Source: Gavia stellata | Lineage: Eukaryota > Chordata > Aves > Gaviiformes > Gaviidae | Assembly (NCBI RefSeq): GCF_030936135.1 | Contig: NC_082605.1 | Span: 19,426,261 to 19,490,260 of the forward strand | DNA length: 64,000 bases | Direction: 5' to 3' | In this document: in pieces, positions 1 through 29,261 of the stretch | Numbering within the stretch: the first letter of the stretch is position 1 | Layout of the letters: each line of letters opens with the position of its first letter | The notes under the pieces: model-generated | What the model was told of the DNA's origin: nothing | The model's input: the letters and a program-made list of their open reading frames with translations, nothing else | The model's database searches: none | Program-made: the position numbers and the translations under genes

Positions 1-3000
1 TTCCAATAGTAATTAACAGCGAAAAAGAACAAAATGAAACAGTGCTGCCTACAACAGCCCTACCAAAACTCTTCTCTGTGAAGTGCTGGCTGGGAGAGTG
101 GCTGGCAGGAGAAGTGTCACCATGTAAAATGACATCAGCCCCCACCTCTGATGCAATCTTAGTGCTGCTGAAGTCCCAGGAGGGGCGAATTGTGGAGTTC
201 AGTGTGGCCGGTGCCAGCCCCCACCCTCCAGCTCGGACCAATGGCAAAAATCCAAAGTGTAAGAAAAAAAAAAAAACCACCAAAATGAAGCAGCCCAGCT
301 CTGGTTAACTCCAAGCAGAGACATGTAACAGAATATACTGGGGGTAAATTGACACCTGCCCCAGGGAGAGAAACCTGGGGAACTCTTCTTAGTAAAGAGA
401 AAAGAAAAGAAAAAGAAAATACTTAAAAAAAAGAACCTGGATGACAGGAATTTAAAAAGTGATGAAGACATATGCTGGGGGACAACAAAGCTGCAAGGAA
501 CGTGCTGTACTTACTTCACAAGATGTTGATGTCCAGCAGGATTTTGCCCACAGAGGGATTTGCAAGGATCTACTCAGGATTCACAGTCGCATTCCTACTT
601 GTCCTCCTTCATTTAAATGTCCCAAGCACAAAATTTGATAATCAAGTCACTGTATTATTGCAGCCAGGAGAAACTTTTCTCATACAGCAGTGCTCTGACA
701 CAACATTGCAATGCATATATTCTCATGAAAGATGCTTTAATAAACTGCTCTATTAAAAGCAATCTGCCACAGAAGAGTATCGACTGCATAAATACAATAT
801 TGGAGAGTTGTTAGAAAGTAAACATGAGAACAAGTAAACACTGTTTTATCAGGAGGGGACAAAACCCAGAAAGCCTTAGAAATAAGCAAAATTGTTTAGT
901 ATTTGCAAAACATAAGGCAAAAATTTTTAGCCGAGTACTGAGTCGGTGGGATCTGGGATGTCCTCAACCAAGTCCCTCCTGCCGAGACCAAGCTTCTGCC
1001 ATGCAAACAGGGTTTGTACTTTCCACCATTGTCTCCAAGCGCCAACAGCATCCTCAACTGATGTCATTCCATGAAGCTAATATTAAATGCTTTCAAATCT
1101 GATCAATAAAACACAGTTTACATTAAATGACCAGAGAGCTGTCAATTTTGTTTTTTAATCCTAGACTTTCTCATGAGTTCCTGACTTGAAAGGAAACATT
1201 ATGGTTATTAAGTAATGATTGATTTATTACATACCATTTGGAAATGTTTTCTTTGAAGCATGTATTGAAAGGTCAAATGTTCCCAAGTTTTTCTTTGGGT
1301 GGAATGTTAAAAACATTGAATAGATAATATCCAGGGCAGTTTTGCAGCCAAGGGCATTAGAAGGAGGTTTGGAGTATCTATGTTCCTCTTAATTTACTTA
1401 ACTTTTTTTTTATTATTAAATGTTTTAATATTCTGCATTGAACTAACTACATTTTCTTTTCCTAGGGAAAAGTAGTGCTACAAACAATACGACGTCTTCC
1501 AGACTTACCGTTCCCGGATGCCAACCCGCCTTGCAGACATTACACACAGAAACTGGGGGGGGGCGGGGAGGGAATGGCAACGTTTGGCAGTGATTCAAAC
1601 ACCATACCCAGGGAGCAAACAGATTGCTAGCAAGAATTCAAATCAAAGCATCACTCAGACTTCAAAATGTACAGACGCATTTGTCAGCTGCAATTGTTCC
1701 TGTTGACAGTTATCCAACTTTGTAATTAATGACAAGGCAGGAAATACTTTGTACTCCAAGCGCCCCTGCAGCAAAGGAAGCCCCTGCATTTCACCAACGC
1801 TAACGCAGCCGCTGCTGCAGGACACGATGTGCTGGGACTCCAGGTCCCAGCAGAAGTGGGGTTTCCTCCTGGCTGGCTGGCTACCAGGAGCCATGATGCC
1901 CCATTCCCCCACCCTACCTGAAGTGCCACTGAGCCGCTTTCTCACTCAGGAGAGCTCCCAGGCTTCAAAGCAACACACATTCAAGCCTCACTTGAACACA
2001 TCCTGAAGTGCTTTGCTGGAGCTGGAGCACTCGAGCTCTGGCTGCCCAGCTCCTTTTGCTGCGAAGCTGTTGCTCCTCACACCAAGTGGGACAGCCGATG
2101 CAGGCACAGGAGGTGAGGGGAGAGGGAGCAGAGCATCCCACCCTGCCCCTTGCCTGCTGGAAAGTCACAGACAGAGGTACACAAATAACCAATAACATTA
2201 AGCTACCAGGGAGGAGGGTGTTTTGTAAAGCAGAATGCAGACTGCTTAAATAATGAATTAAGAAGAATCAAAGAATGGGTATGTAAAAGGAGAGAGAGGG
2301 AAGGTCTGATATTTTAGACTATGCTAGACCACAATGAATAAATTATAAGAAAGGCTGAATGTCTAGTAGAAGAAAAGTTCCTACACTTCTCATCCCCCAC
2401 GGGGTCCCAAATGAAGATGGAGCTGAGGGCTCAGCCAGTCTGTGAGGTTTTTGCCATGTACATTTTCACCTGGACTGAGGTATCTTTATTTAACAGCATC
2501 TACGCTGCCTTTGAGCCTCGGATCCTTTTACGCCAGAGACAAGCTTGCTTATTTTTCTGACACTGCTGAAGTTCTCCCAGTCATAACAAACTAAGAACAC
2601 CCAGTCAGTTTGACAAAGATGAAGTGATAGGTAGGAGGCACATTTCATTACGCTATCAAGGCTTTGGCGTGGTAATTGGTGAAGAAACAATTCAGAGCTG
2701 TCAGTTCCACACACACACACCTCTTCACTGACTGATGTGCCGAGCCCTTGATGGGGTAATGAATGATGTCCAACAGCACTCAACCGCTGCGCTCAAACAC
2801 TCTTACCTGGCATCCTCACAAAGCCCTGACCAGAGCGACCATCCCTTCCCATCACGGGCACGGCCCCTCAGCCGCCTCCTGCACATCCTAAGGGCCAGGG
2901 CAGCTTCCCACACCTGACACATGACCACGATGAGGATTTTGATTATCTGCAAGTGCAAAGAATCAAATGCTGAACAGGGATAACCCCTGCTGCAGTCTCC

Positions 3001-4332
3001 ACCAGAGCTGCACACACATTACGCTGCATGTTCAGGACCTGCCCACGTTCCTCACCTGACACAGACCCACAGATGATAGCAGAGAGATGCCAACTTGTAG
3101 CAGTCAGTTATTGACCTTCGCTGTCCACAGCAGCTTCCTCTTTCCACAGGGTCTGCCCACCCCTGCACCATCAAAAGGAAAACGATAGTTTTCAGGTTTC
3201 ATCACATATGCCCATAGAGGGACTCCAAAGAGCCCTAAGCCAAACACCAAAGTTAACAATGGATGTATTGCTCTTGCATTACAGAAAGGGAGAGCATCTG
3301 CCTTCTTTCAATACTTCCATCATACTACAAAACTCACCTGCTTTCCATCCTTCTTGCACGGTAATTCAAACAATTACTATCCTGTATTAACTTTTAAAGC
3401 TTATTTTTATTTTGCTCAGCTGTTGAAATCTGCGGGTCAGAGGGCAGGCAGAGAAATCAACTCCACCAGCTTTAACCAACAAGCGGGGGCAACGCAGGAC
3501 ACCATGTCCCTCCCTGGGGCAGCCAGCAGCCTGCGTCAGCTCAAAGGTTTTCAAAGCTGCAAAGAAAAGTCAATCAATTCTATTTTTAATGACCAACTGT
3601 GGGATAAATTTTGAAAAGGTGTGATCTGCAAAGCACAATTATTTTTTGTCAAAAACAAATGCCCTCATGGTAATTGTTTTCTTTTAAACAGAAGAACAAC
3701 TCCACCATTTTCCAGTATTTTCTTACTGTTTTCTGAGTGTCGGTGGTCTACATTTTCAATGACACCAGATGCATGTGCACACGCACACACAACCCAGTGA
3801 ACTAAATTAGGTGCACAATATATTGCAAGACTGGGTAATGTGTTGCGTAAGTGAAAATCAAGACTTTGCAGCAGGACAGGAATTGCATTAGCAGCTAAAA
3901 AGTGGCACAAAATGTTTTTACAAGACAATAAGAAACAGCATTTTGCTACAAAAGATTAACTGAAAATTATTTTCCAACAGCAACTAAGTTGCTTAAAGAA
4001 AAACTGAAGAAAAATATTCTGATATTATAGCATCTGAGTAATCCTACGCTAAAACCTAAGATCTCCCTGGATTCATTTTTTCCAGGCATTTCCTTCTACA
4101 AACAGGAAGGAGGCAAAACAGAATCATCATCTGCAGGAGCAGTTGCTTTATTGTAGTCCTCAGTGAGCTGACTCTTTGCATTTGAAATGAGATTCCCTTT
4201 GAACAGCCATGACAGCGTTGCAAAGGGCTCTAGTGCCACCTCCTGCACTCTGCTAAAATAGATAGTAAACGCTGCTGTGCCTTACCTGGAAATTGGATGT
4301 CCACTCCAAGGCAAAAGACATTCCCAGCCGAT

Positions 4333-4366
4333 GGAGACCAGGGGGACGACGGAGACCAGGGGGACA
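4333..4366. repeat. Two-copy 18-bp tandem duplication
   Basis: The word GGAGACCAGGGGGAC occurs twice in direct repeat, with the copies 18 bp apart. It lies in intergenic DNA and no function is apparent. Confidence 0.7.
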
Positions 4367-4939
4367 AGCAGCAGCCACCTTAGCCAAGGCTGTGATCTTA
4401 CGGCATTGCGTGGAACACAAAGGTGCTCTTCCAAAAAGCTGAGGACAGCAACGAGGCTTAGCTTAAATGCAACATACAGCTCCGTTACTGACTGCAACAC
4501 ACAAGCGGACAAAGCAGATTTCAAGTTCTGATGATATTCAGCAACTAATAAAATAAACCCAAATTCTAAGCAATGGGATAGCTGAGCTCTAGACAATTGA
4601 TTTCTCACCCTCTACTCGAAGGCTTCATACATTTTGTGTACTACATTGTTTCAAATACTTTTCTAACAGCCAAAACCAGACCTGGTTTTAAAAAAATCCA
4701 AGTCAAAAAAACCCCAATGCCATGTTAGAGGTTATGCATATTCAAAACAAATTCAAGTATTTTTATTCTCAATAATAGTGTCTTTTTTGCTACTTCTCCT
4801 CCTTTTTGATTTGACATGGAAAGACAGGAAAGGGAAGGAAAAGCAGAAGAAAAAATACACAAAAGGAAAAGATAGTCTGCTCTTTATTTTGGAGTTTTAT
4901 TCCCTTATCCAAAAGACAATGGTAATAACAGGAATGGTT

Positions 4940-5060
4940 AAGGCTACATTATAGTTATATTTAATATAAATAGTGTTCCATTTATATTTCTTATATTTAA
5001 TATATTTATATAAAACTATTTTATTTATATCATGTATTTTTATATTACAAAAATATTTCA
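4940..5060. repeat. AT-rich block
   Basis: About 120 bp made almost only of A and T, with repeated TTTATAT and ATATTTA words that partly mirror each other. It looks like degenerate simple sequence. No target-site duplication or element ends were seen. Confidence 0.5.
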
Positions 5061-6770
5061 CTGTTCTAAAAGAGGACAGCAGCCTATAAAAAGTATGTTT
5101 CAGAATGTGCTGTCAGCTCTCTCAAACCATGGCAAAACACCCCCCAGCCAGACTCCACTGCCCTTTCCAGCTCCTCTCTCTGGCACAGCTCCGAAGCTAC
5201 CACCCCGTTTTCCAGCCCTGGCTCTTTTCCCCGAGAGCCCCACCAAGCCGGGGATGCTGCTCCCCTCCTCGCCTGGCTCAGACCCAGGGGAATTTAGGTC
5301 CTTCTGTTTCTCCCTCCTGTACCTCCTTGCAGTTTGTGACAGTAACATTCTCGCTACCCTCGGTTTTGGCTCTGTCCCAATGGGGTTTTCACATACTTCA
5401 CTGGATTTATAATTGCATTCACGGAGGTCTTTTGAGCCTCAGGCTTGGGAATGACTCTCTGCCCATTTCACCCACCTGCAGCCTTTACACTTACTCTTTC
5501 CTCCTTCCTCTTCACCCCTCTCATTCCCTGTGTGCGTTTCCCTCCCCACTTCCACAAAACGCTTTTATCAGCTGCACTATTTGAGATATCCCCACTGTAA
5601 ATTGCACAATTCCACCAACACAGAAGCTATTATAACTTTGGACCCGGGCTCACCAAGACTGGCTCAGTCATTTTCTTCCAGCTCTATTTTTTTCTAGAAA
5701 GGTTACCCCAGCCACAACCAAGACCTGTCTACCTGCTTTGAGGTACTGCCACACCAGATGAGCAGCTCACAGAGCCATCCCTTATCTGCAGGACAAACGA
5801 GTCTGGGGCAAACAGTTCAAACTGCAGGCTTTTGCTATGCCCACCGACTTTGGCTGAAACGAGGCAGAGAGCCCTCACACACGCTGACCGACGCAGTCCA
5901 TAGGCGGGATGAGCAGCTCCTGTTCAGAGTAGGTCAGTAGCTTCAGTAGCTGCAGGCTTCGCACCCTCGCACCCACACTGTGAGATGAGGAACTGAAATG
6001 CAAGAAGGATGGTGAGAATTCATGAATGAATAATGAAGAGCCAAGCTACCTTGGCCGTTTCAGGGCCAAAGCCAGAAGAGTGGTTAGTAGCAGTTCTTTT
6101 AAGACAAAAAGCCCAATCCATGAGAAACGTGTGTTCAGAGGAGCAGAAGTAAGAGCTCAACTTCAAGGCAAACACTGCAAATTGAAACAATTATTCAATG
6201 TTGAAATCAAAGAAAATTATCCCCTCACATTTTACCCTTCTGAGCAGACAAAAAGCTCTCAAGGAGAATGTTTCCTTCAGTTTCTCTACTGCTTAAAAAA
6301 AATAAAAGATTAAGAGACATTCTAAACCCTGAGTTATCTCATTAATGGTATAACTGGCAAGATTAACAGCAAAAATTAAAAAATTTCATTATTATTTAAT
6401 TGCTTTTAAAAATGTATTGCCTTAATATTTATAATTGTACTCTTAAGATTAATAATCCTGATTTGCCACCTCCCCATCACAAACCATTTCTCACACTTAC
6501 CCAACTTCCACAGAACTTCACAAAGAAAAAATTGAAAACACATCTTGAAGACTTCTGAAGTAAAAAGGAAAGAAACCATGTGCATCCATAAATTATTTTT
6601 TATTTCAAATCCAGCTCTCAGTTTACATTGTACATGAAACACAGGCAATCCTGTAAGCATTCAGGATTGGCAACATTCATTAAGTCTCAAAACCAAATTC
6701 ATCACACTGATGCCAATGTGCCAGTTAAACACAGACTCTAAATTTAAGTAAACTGGAGAAACCAAAAAAT

Positions 6771-6806
6771 AACAAACAAACAAAAAAAACAAAACAAAAC
6801 AAAAAT
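6771..6806. repeat. CAAA/CAAAA simple repeat
   Basis: An A-rich run of AACA and AAAAC units, possibly the decayed tail of a retroposon. No body of an element is recognisable beside it. Confidence 0.7.
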
Positions 6807-7639
6807 CAGAAGTAGCAAGCAACAAGATTCCTATAGTCTATTAGGAAAATATAATCCAGAGCTATACCCTGCCTAAAGAACGAGTGGACCAAAAGTCTCA
6901 TGGATTCCCTCAAATTCCAATTCCGAGGCAGACCGAGATGGACTAGAGCCTCTTTAAGGAAGTCATGAACCAGATCTTTACTGTTGTCCAAATTCTCTCT
7001 CAGGATTTATTGGCAAAATCCCATTAATCCAACCAAACCTCTTTCTGCTGCCAAGATAATTTTGTGATTTTTGTAAAGCTAATCAACCAAAATAGTATTT
7101 TCACCCCAGTAATATTAAGCCATAAAGGCTGAAGAATATGTTAGCCATCAACTGCCAATGCTGCACTCAAATTTGCTGAAACTGGTGAATGTTGGCAGGA
7201 TATTTTGCCCTTGGATTAAGTCCCCACAGCCTCTCCTCCACGCACTCGGGCATATGTTCAACCACTTGTTTTAGTGAGTCCTAACACAGCTTGAAAAACA
7301 AGCTCCTCATTAGCTGCACAGATTCAGGCACATGCCTGCATTCACACACTGGCTTCAACAGCATCATCTGCAGCACAGAAAGTTAAACATACACAAATGT
7401 TTTCCACAAACCAGTCCTAAAATGGCTGGCAACAAAGCTGTCGGTGCAAGGTGATAGCGTTATCTCTGAATGATTCCCAGATAAATAAATCTGAACATCA
7501 GTTTGGACCTCAGAACATTAGGTTGTCATGGCAAAAAAAAGCAGACACACATGACTATGCAATTAATAGTATTTAAAACATTTGCCTCTAAAACCTGGCA
7601 AACTATGACCAAAAATTTTACACTTTTTTTTTAATTAAA

Positions 7640-9682
7640 AAGCTTTTTATTAAAAAAAAAAATCAAATATCTGTGCACAGTTCATAGTTAAATGTCTTCT
7701 TTATTTTGAATTGGTTTCAGTCAAACTCAGACATTTTACTGACTTAAAGTTTTGTACATTTTTTTTCTTTAAAAATCCCACAAGGTAAAAAAAAAAGACA
7801 CACCCCCCCCCCCAAATATACAGGAAATTGTATTTCTCAAGGGCTTTTTTTTTTAATGTTTTTCATGTCAAGAAGTGCAATTTTGCTTCTATGGTTCTTT
7901 AAAGTAAACCAGCTTTATCCATCAGTAAAACAATACACTATGCTGAGAATTGCACCAGATACCTTAATATATCTTGTGTATCAGCTGGATCCAGCTCTTC
8001 CTATGCACTGCTTAAGGTCATGAGAGATCTATACGAAAATTATGCTTACAGTAACTCATCTTTACCAGTATAGGCAGGTCAGTAAATGTACCTACACTCT
8101 GTGAAATTGCCTATGACTGTTGGAGAATGGAAGTCAATAATATCTACAATTATACCAGTGAAATGTTTACATTTACTGTAACTGTCTTGCTTTTGCATAC
8201 AAATGTATGCTCTGCTTCAAGCCACTGAGACTGTATGATTATACTGTAAGTCTATCATGGGAATACATTCTCAAAAAAATCCATAATTTAACACAGAACA
8301 TTGTTTTTTATCTCACTGAACTCAATTCTTCCACACATTCTTCTGGCCCCACTTAAGACAACAGAACAACACCCTTTTTTTTTCCCCCCTCTAGCACCAA
8401 CAAGTCAGCCCCAGAGGGAATTTTAGAAAGAACTCAGCTTTGGCTTAATATTTCCTTCACTGACAACAGTGAACTATGCTACGGGCTTTGGAAAGATTTT
8501 CAAAAGTTTTCTAGATTGACTCTTTGACATTTTGAGAAAACAAGAGTATTAATAAATTAAGCTTTTAATGACTCCAAGAACAAGGTTCTTCATGACTTCA
8601 TTTCCTTTCAGCTGCAGCTGAAAGACACCCTATACATCTTATCTTTTATCATAAAAAAAACAGAAGTCCATTCCCTTTAGCATCCTCAAAAAGACTCAAG
8701 TTTTATTCCAATTTGCTCAGGTTTTCCATTGCACAGGGCTGTTTTATGTGAAAAAGTAGGAAACACCCAGATTACCTGAAATTTTAAGTATTCACTTATG
8801 AAAAGATTTACCTGCTTTGAGATAGAAGACTGACTAAACCTACTGAGCAGACCTGTTACAGTTTAGCATTTAAAACTGCAGGGAGAAGAGTCAAAGTTTT
8901 TATTTAAATGCAAAAACATAAGAGTCTGCTCTCTAACTTGAAAATGTTTCTAAACTTGAAATAGAAGGCTGTGAATCAAACAACAGTTAAAGCTTGCTTA
9001 ACCACTTCATTCTTACAACCACTATTTTACAAAGGAAGATCTTCAAACCTAGAAACAATACAGGGACAAGCACAGCAATGACATGGATGGTGATGGAAAG
9101 GAACTAACCAGCCATCCTGGAACCACTGTGTCATGTAACTTGGCTGCAAATGACACATTGGGCAGTGCCTTACAACAGGAAGGCAATTCCTCTTCAGATT
9201 TTTACTTACAGGTACGGGACTATAGTATAAAAGAATCCAGCTTCTTAAAAAGACAGGCCTATTTCATTCCCAGAGAGACTATACTGAGAAACCAAGCTGT
9301 AGCACTCTCCATCCTCTAGCATTTCCTCACATGATGGTAGGCATAAATTATTACAAGATTAGTATCTATGCCAGAAAATCTTACATGAAATGGATGGACA
9401 TATCTTTGTATAAAGACAAGTATTTCAGAATTTGGAATGCAAAAATACAGTGCAAAAACCAAGAAGAGTTCTGAAAAATAGTTTTTACATATCGAAAACT
9501 CCCAGAATTAAAGAATGGGATTATAAAGATACAGTATGGTGCTAAGAAGTGGTTTGACAAGTTAATAATGGGTTATTTCCCTCGTAGAGGTTTACATGTT
9601 TCGCACTAGCGTTTAGCTTTATGTTGTTACAATATTTTTATTGAGTATTATTTAAAAACAGTATTTCAGTCGGAAGTCTAAT
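7640..9682 (-). other. EOGT: Probable EOGT 3' UTR with several poly(A) signals
   Basis: This is the AT-rich stretch directly 3' of the EOGT stop codon on the minus strand, with no open frame of note. AATAAA hexamers on the minus strand are seen at 9637-9642 (about 40 nt after the stop), 8899-8904, 8702-8707, 7700-7705 and 7646-7651. The last two are close together in a very T/A-rich stretch and are my best guess for the distal end. The extent is inferred, not shown. Confidence 0.4.
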
Positions 9683-26290
<16,608 letters not shown>

Positions 26291-27419
26291 GGCAACCTAT
26301 GAGTTCTGTACTTACAAAAAAAAAAAATAAAACAAACACTTTAACATATCCGCAGCATAGCACATTTCACGCCAGTCATATACTCAAGGAATTTGTACTT
26401 GTATTTCCTATGAAAAGTAAACTTTCACTAAGAGACTAGACTGTACAACCTCAGGATTATCTTTGAATCATTAGTCATTGAGGTTTATTACGCGCTACCA
26501 ACCCACAGTCAGACTAAAATGGGTGTGTTTACTTTAGCTAAATCCCAAGGGATCCTGAGAGTTCAAATGTGGAAACTAACCATAGAGCATGTAATATCCA
26601 GTTAGCAGGAAGAAAATGGAGAAGTATTGGGGGGGAGGGGTGAGAAGAGGAGGAATTTTAGTTTAAAAATAAGCATAAAAATAATACATTCTCCACTTTG
26701 GAAGAAACTAATCATTAGCTGAAGGAAAACTACGTGGCCACAAATAAATGGTCAAACTTAAGTCTGTTTCAGGACGCTTGGTTTTAGTAGTTTACATCAT
26801 GTTAAAGAAACTTTGAATACTGAGCTAAATACTTAAAATTAACTACAGGCCCACACACATCTGTATACTCTAAAGCAGACTAGATACCTTTCTGGTAATA
26901 CAACCTCCTCATCAAACACCCCTGCTTTGAACCATTAAACTTCCTGAGAAAAAAATGGATGGCCTGTATCTAAAAAACCTTTTTTGGCATTATAATTTGC
27001 CAAAATTTGCATGCAACTGCAGCCTTTAGCAATATTCCTACAATACAAGTAGTTTTACCTGTTTGGTTTGAGGAGAACTGCTTCAGATTTCCCAAGTACA
27101 CAAGCCTAGTGTTGGGGGGGAGGAAAGCTGAGTTAGATACGCCCTGCAAAAGGAGAATTCCTCAGAACACAGTCCTGCTTCTCGAGAAACGTTCACAGCA
27201 ATGACAGCAACCTTCCAACAGCTCAGAAGTGTTTCTGAGTCGTCTGGGTACTCGGATCCCTGCAAGAAAGCGCTTCCCTTTCCCTACGGCACACGGCATG
27301 GGGGGGATCTCAAGAGGATCACACTGCACCCCATCACCAGCTCAAACCCAACCCTGCGCTGCGGTGTCCAGCTCCCCAAAACGGCGTTGTCCCTTACCCG
27401 TCCCCTAGGCCCTGGCTGA

Positions 27420-28960
27420 GGACCAGTCACTTCGGGAAGGTGCCCGACACCCAGTGCCAGGCCCGTGCTAGTGCCAAGTCCATACTGGGCACAGAGCCGG
27501 ACCCAGCCTCTGGCCCACATCGGACCTGGTGCCTGCCCCACGCGTGCCCCAGGCTGGCCCAGCCCATGCTGGACGCAGCCCCTAGCCTGTGCTAGCCCCT
27601 CGCAGACCCGCTGCCGGGCCCACAGCGAGCCCCGTGAGGCGCCGCTGCCCCATCCTGCCCCGCCCGAGCCGCCCCCCGGCGGCGCTCACCCACGCCCTGA
27701 GGCCGCGGCGGGCACCTCACCTCAGCTCACAGCCGTCGGCCGCCGGGAGCCCCGCGGCCCATGGGCCCGGCCGCTCCTCCCGTTACGCGCTCGCCGACGG
27801 CCTTAATCCTCATGCCGCCGCGGCAGCTGGCGGCTGTCCGGGAGGGAGCGCGCACGGCACGGCCCGGCCCCACCAGGCTCCGCGGGGGAAAGGCGGCCGC
27901 CGTGAGAGGGCTGCGCCCGCCGCCCGCCCTCAGGGCGGCACCGCCGCCGCGCCCCTCCTTCACACCCGCGGGGAGCCGAGCGGGGCGGGCGGCACCGCCA
28001 CACCCCGTGCCGTCCCCCACAGCGGGGAGCAACCGCGGCCTGAGGGCTGCCGCCGCCGCGGCCCGCCCCACCTGGAGGCGGCGGGAGCGCCGAGCCGCCG
28101 GGGAAGGAGGGAGGAGCCCAGCGCGGCCGGGCTGGCGGCGCCGCTCGCCGGAAACCGGGCGGGGGGCGCGGGCCGGCCTCCGCTGCCGCTTCTCCGCGCC
28201 CCGGGCCGGCGGCCGTCAGGTGGAGCCCTGACGGTGCCCGCCAGCGTCGCTCGGGCCGCGGCGGAGGAGGCTGCGGCCGCCCGGGGCTGGGCCGTGCGGC
28301 ACCTGCCCGGGGGCGGCACCCCCGCCCCGGCACGGCCCGCAGGCCCGCGGAGGGAAAGCGGTGCGGTAGCGGGGGCTTAGCGGTGTGTCTTCCTCCTGCT
28401 GCCGGAAATAAAGCGCTGCCGCTGTACCGCACCGGGAACGGCGTTCTCAGGATGCGGAGGAAAAAGGCCTTTTCCTGCCGCCGCTCAGCAGGAAGCGCAG
28501 CCTCCGGGCACCCCATTGTTTGAGGCGTCTCCCCCTCGCCGGGAGCCCCGGCCGGCCCGGCTTTCACACGGCGAGCGAGAGCCCCGGCAGGCAGGAGCGG
28601 CGCCGGGGGCGGCCCGGCGAGGTACCACCGTCCCCGCTGCCGCCAGAAACTTTCATCTTCGCAAGCGGGGAGGTTAATGAATCCCCTGCCTCCCTCGAGA
28701 TGCCAGCCAGGCACGGGGCATCGCCTCCGCGCTGCCTTTATCGGCAGCCCACGTCGTCCTTCGCGCTTCGCCCCAGTTCCCGCTTTGACAAGCGCCGCAG
28801 GGGTGGCAGGCGCTAACAGCCCAGCACTCTGAACCCCTCCACCGCAGGAAAGGCCTCTTCTCCCCCCGTTCACCGGTGGGAAATGCGGTACAGAGGCCGG
28901 TGACAAACGCCCAGCCCGAGGCGGGAGAAGGAGGGCCCGGGGGCAGGGGCCGATGCGCTG
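27420..28960 (-). promoter_or_regulatory. EOGT: EOGT CpG-island promoter
   Basis: About 1.5 kb very rich in G+C and CpG, unlike the AT-rich flanks, upstream of the EOGT coding start. On the minus strand a good splice donor (CTGAG|GTGAGG) lies at 27720/27721, so a 5' UTR exon could end at 27721; this is a candidate only. An ETS-like CCGGAA core sits at 28402-28407. Long open frames here are composition artefacts. The size of the island allows divergent transcription, but no plus-strand exon chain was seen. Confidence 0.75.
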
Positions 28961-29261
28961 ACCCCCCCCCCCCGAACCAGAAAGCCGTTCTGCTTGAACA
29001 AAGGAAATCAGTCTAAATTTCACATTACCTTTAATCCCATTACTTCAGCGCATTTATAAATAAACCAGCCTCTTGTACCTAAATACCCATGACACCACGA
29101 AGATTGTAACTGGCATTTGTAACTCCAAATTCAAACTACATTTGATATATTCAATCTTTAGCAGTATTCTCCTTTCGTACCACCAGGTTCATACACACCC
29201 CCCCACCACAATTTTTAAGTCTTTTCTCAAAGAGAACCAGAGCACACTCTTAGCACAAAAT
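28961..29261. other. Spacer between EOGT island and TMF1 3' end
   Basis: A short stretch starting with a C run (about 28963-28974), with no gene recognised. It separates the EOGT CpG island from the probable TMF1 polyadenylation site. Confidence 0.5.

Larger units (their letters stand above)
1..7600. other. Intergenic region with no recognised gene
   Basis: No reading frame here shows a recognisable protein family or a convincing exon chain with splice sites. The human neighbour beyond EOGT on this side is TAFA4; I looked for its cysteine-rich exons and did not see them. Visible content is simple sequence: a CA run near 2708-2720, a second CA-rich stretch near 3778-3792, an 18-bp tandem duplication near 4333-4366, a very AT-rich block at 4940-5060, a C-rich stretch at 5140-5280, and a CAAA run at 6771-6806. 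The longest frame (5105-5584 plus) is low-complexity and unsupported. Confidence 0.6.

Noticed and set aside
5105-5584. 159-codon plus-strand frame in intergenic DNA
   Set aside because: Low-complexity Ser/Pro/Leu-rich from a C-rich stretch; no motif, no exon chain, no known neighbour gene expected on this strand.
1-7600. Exons of TAFA4, the human neighbour beyond EOGT
   Set aside because: No cysteine-rich segment of that small secreted family was found in any frame.
27803-29023. 406-codon open frame on the minus strand over the CpG island
   Set aside because: Composition is Pro/Arg/Ala/Gly-rich in several frames at once, as expected from high G+C with few stops. No family is recognisable and it overlaps the EOGT promoter.
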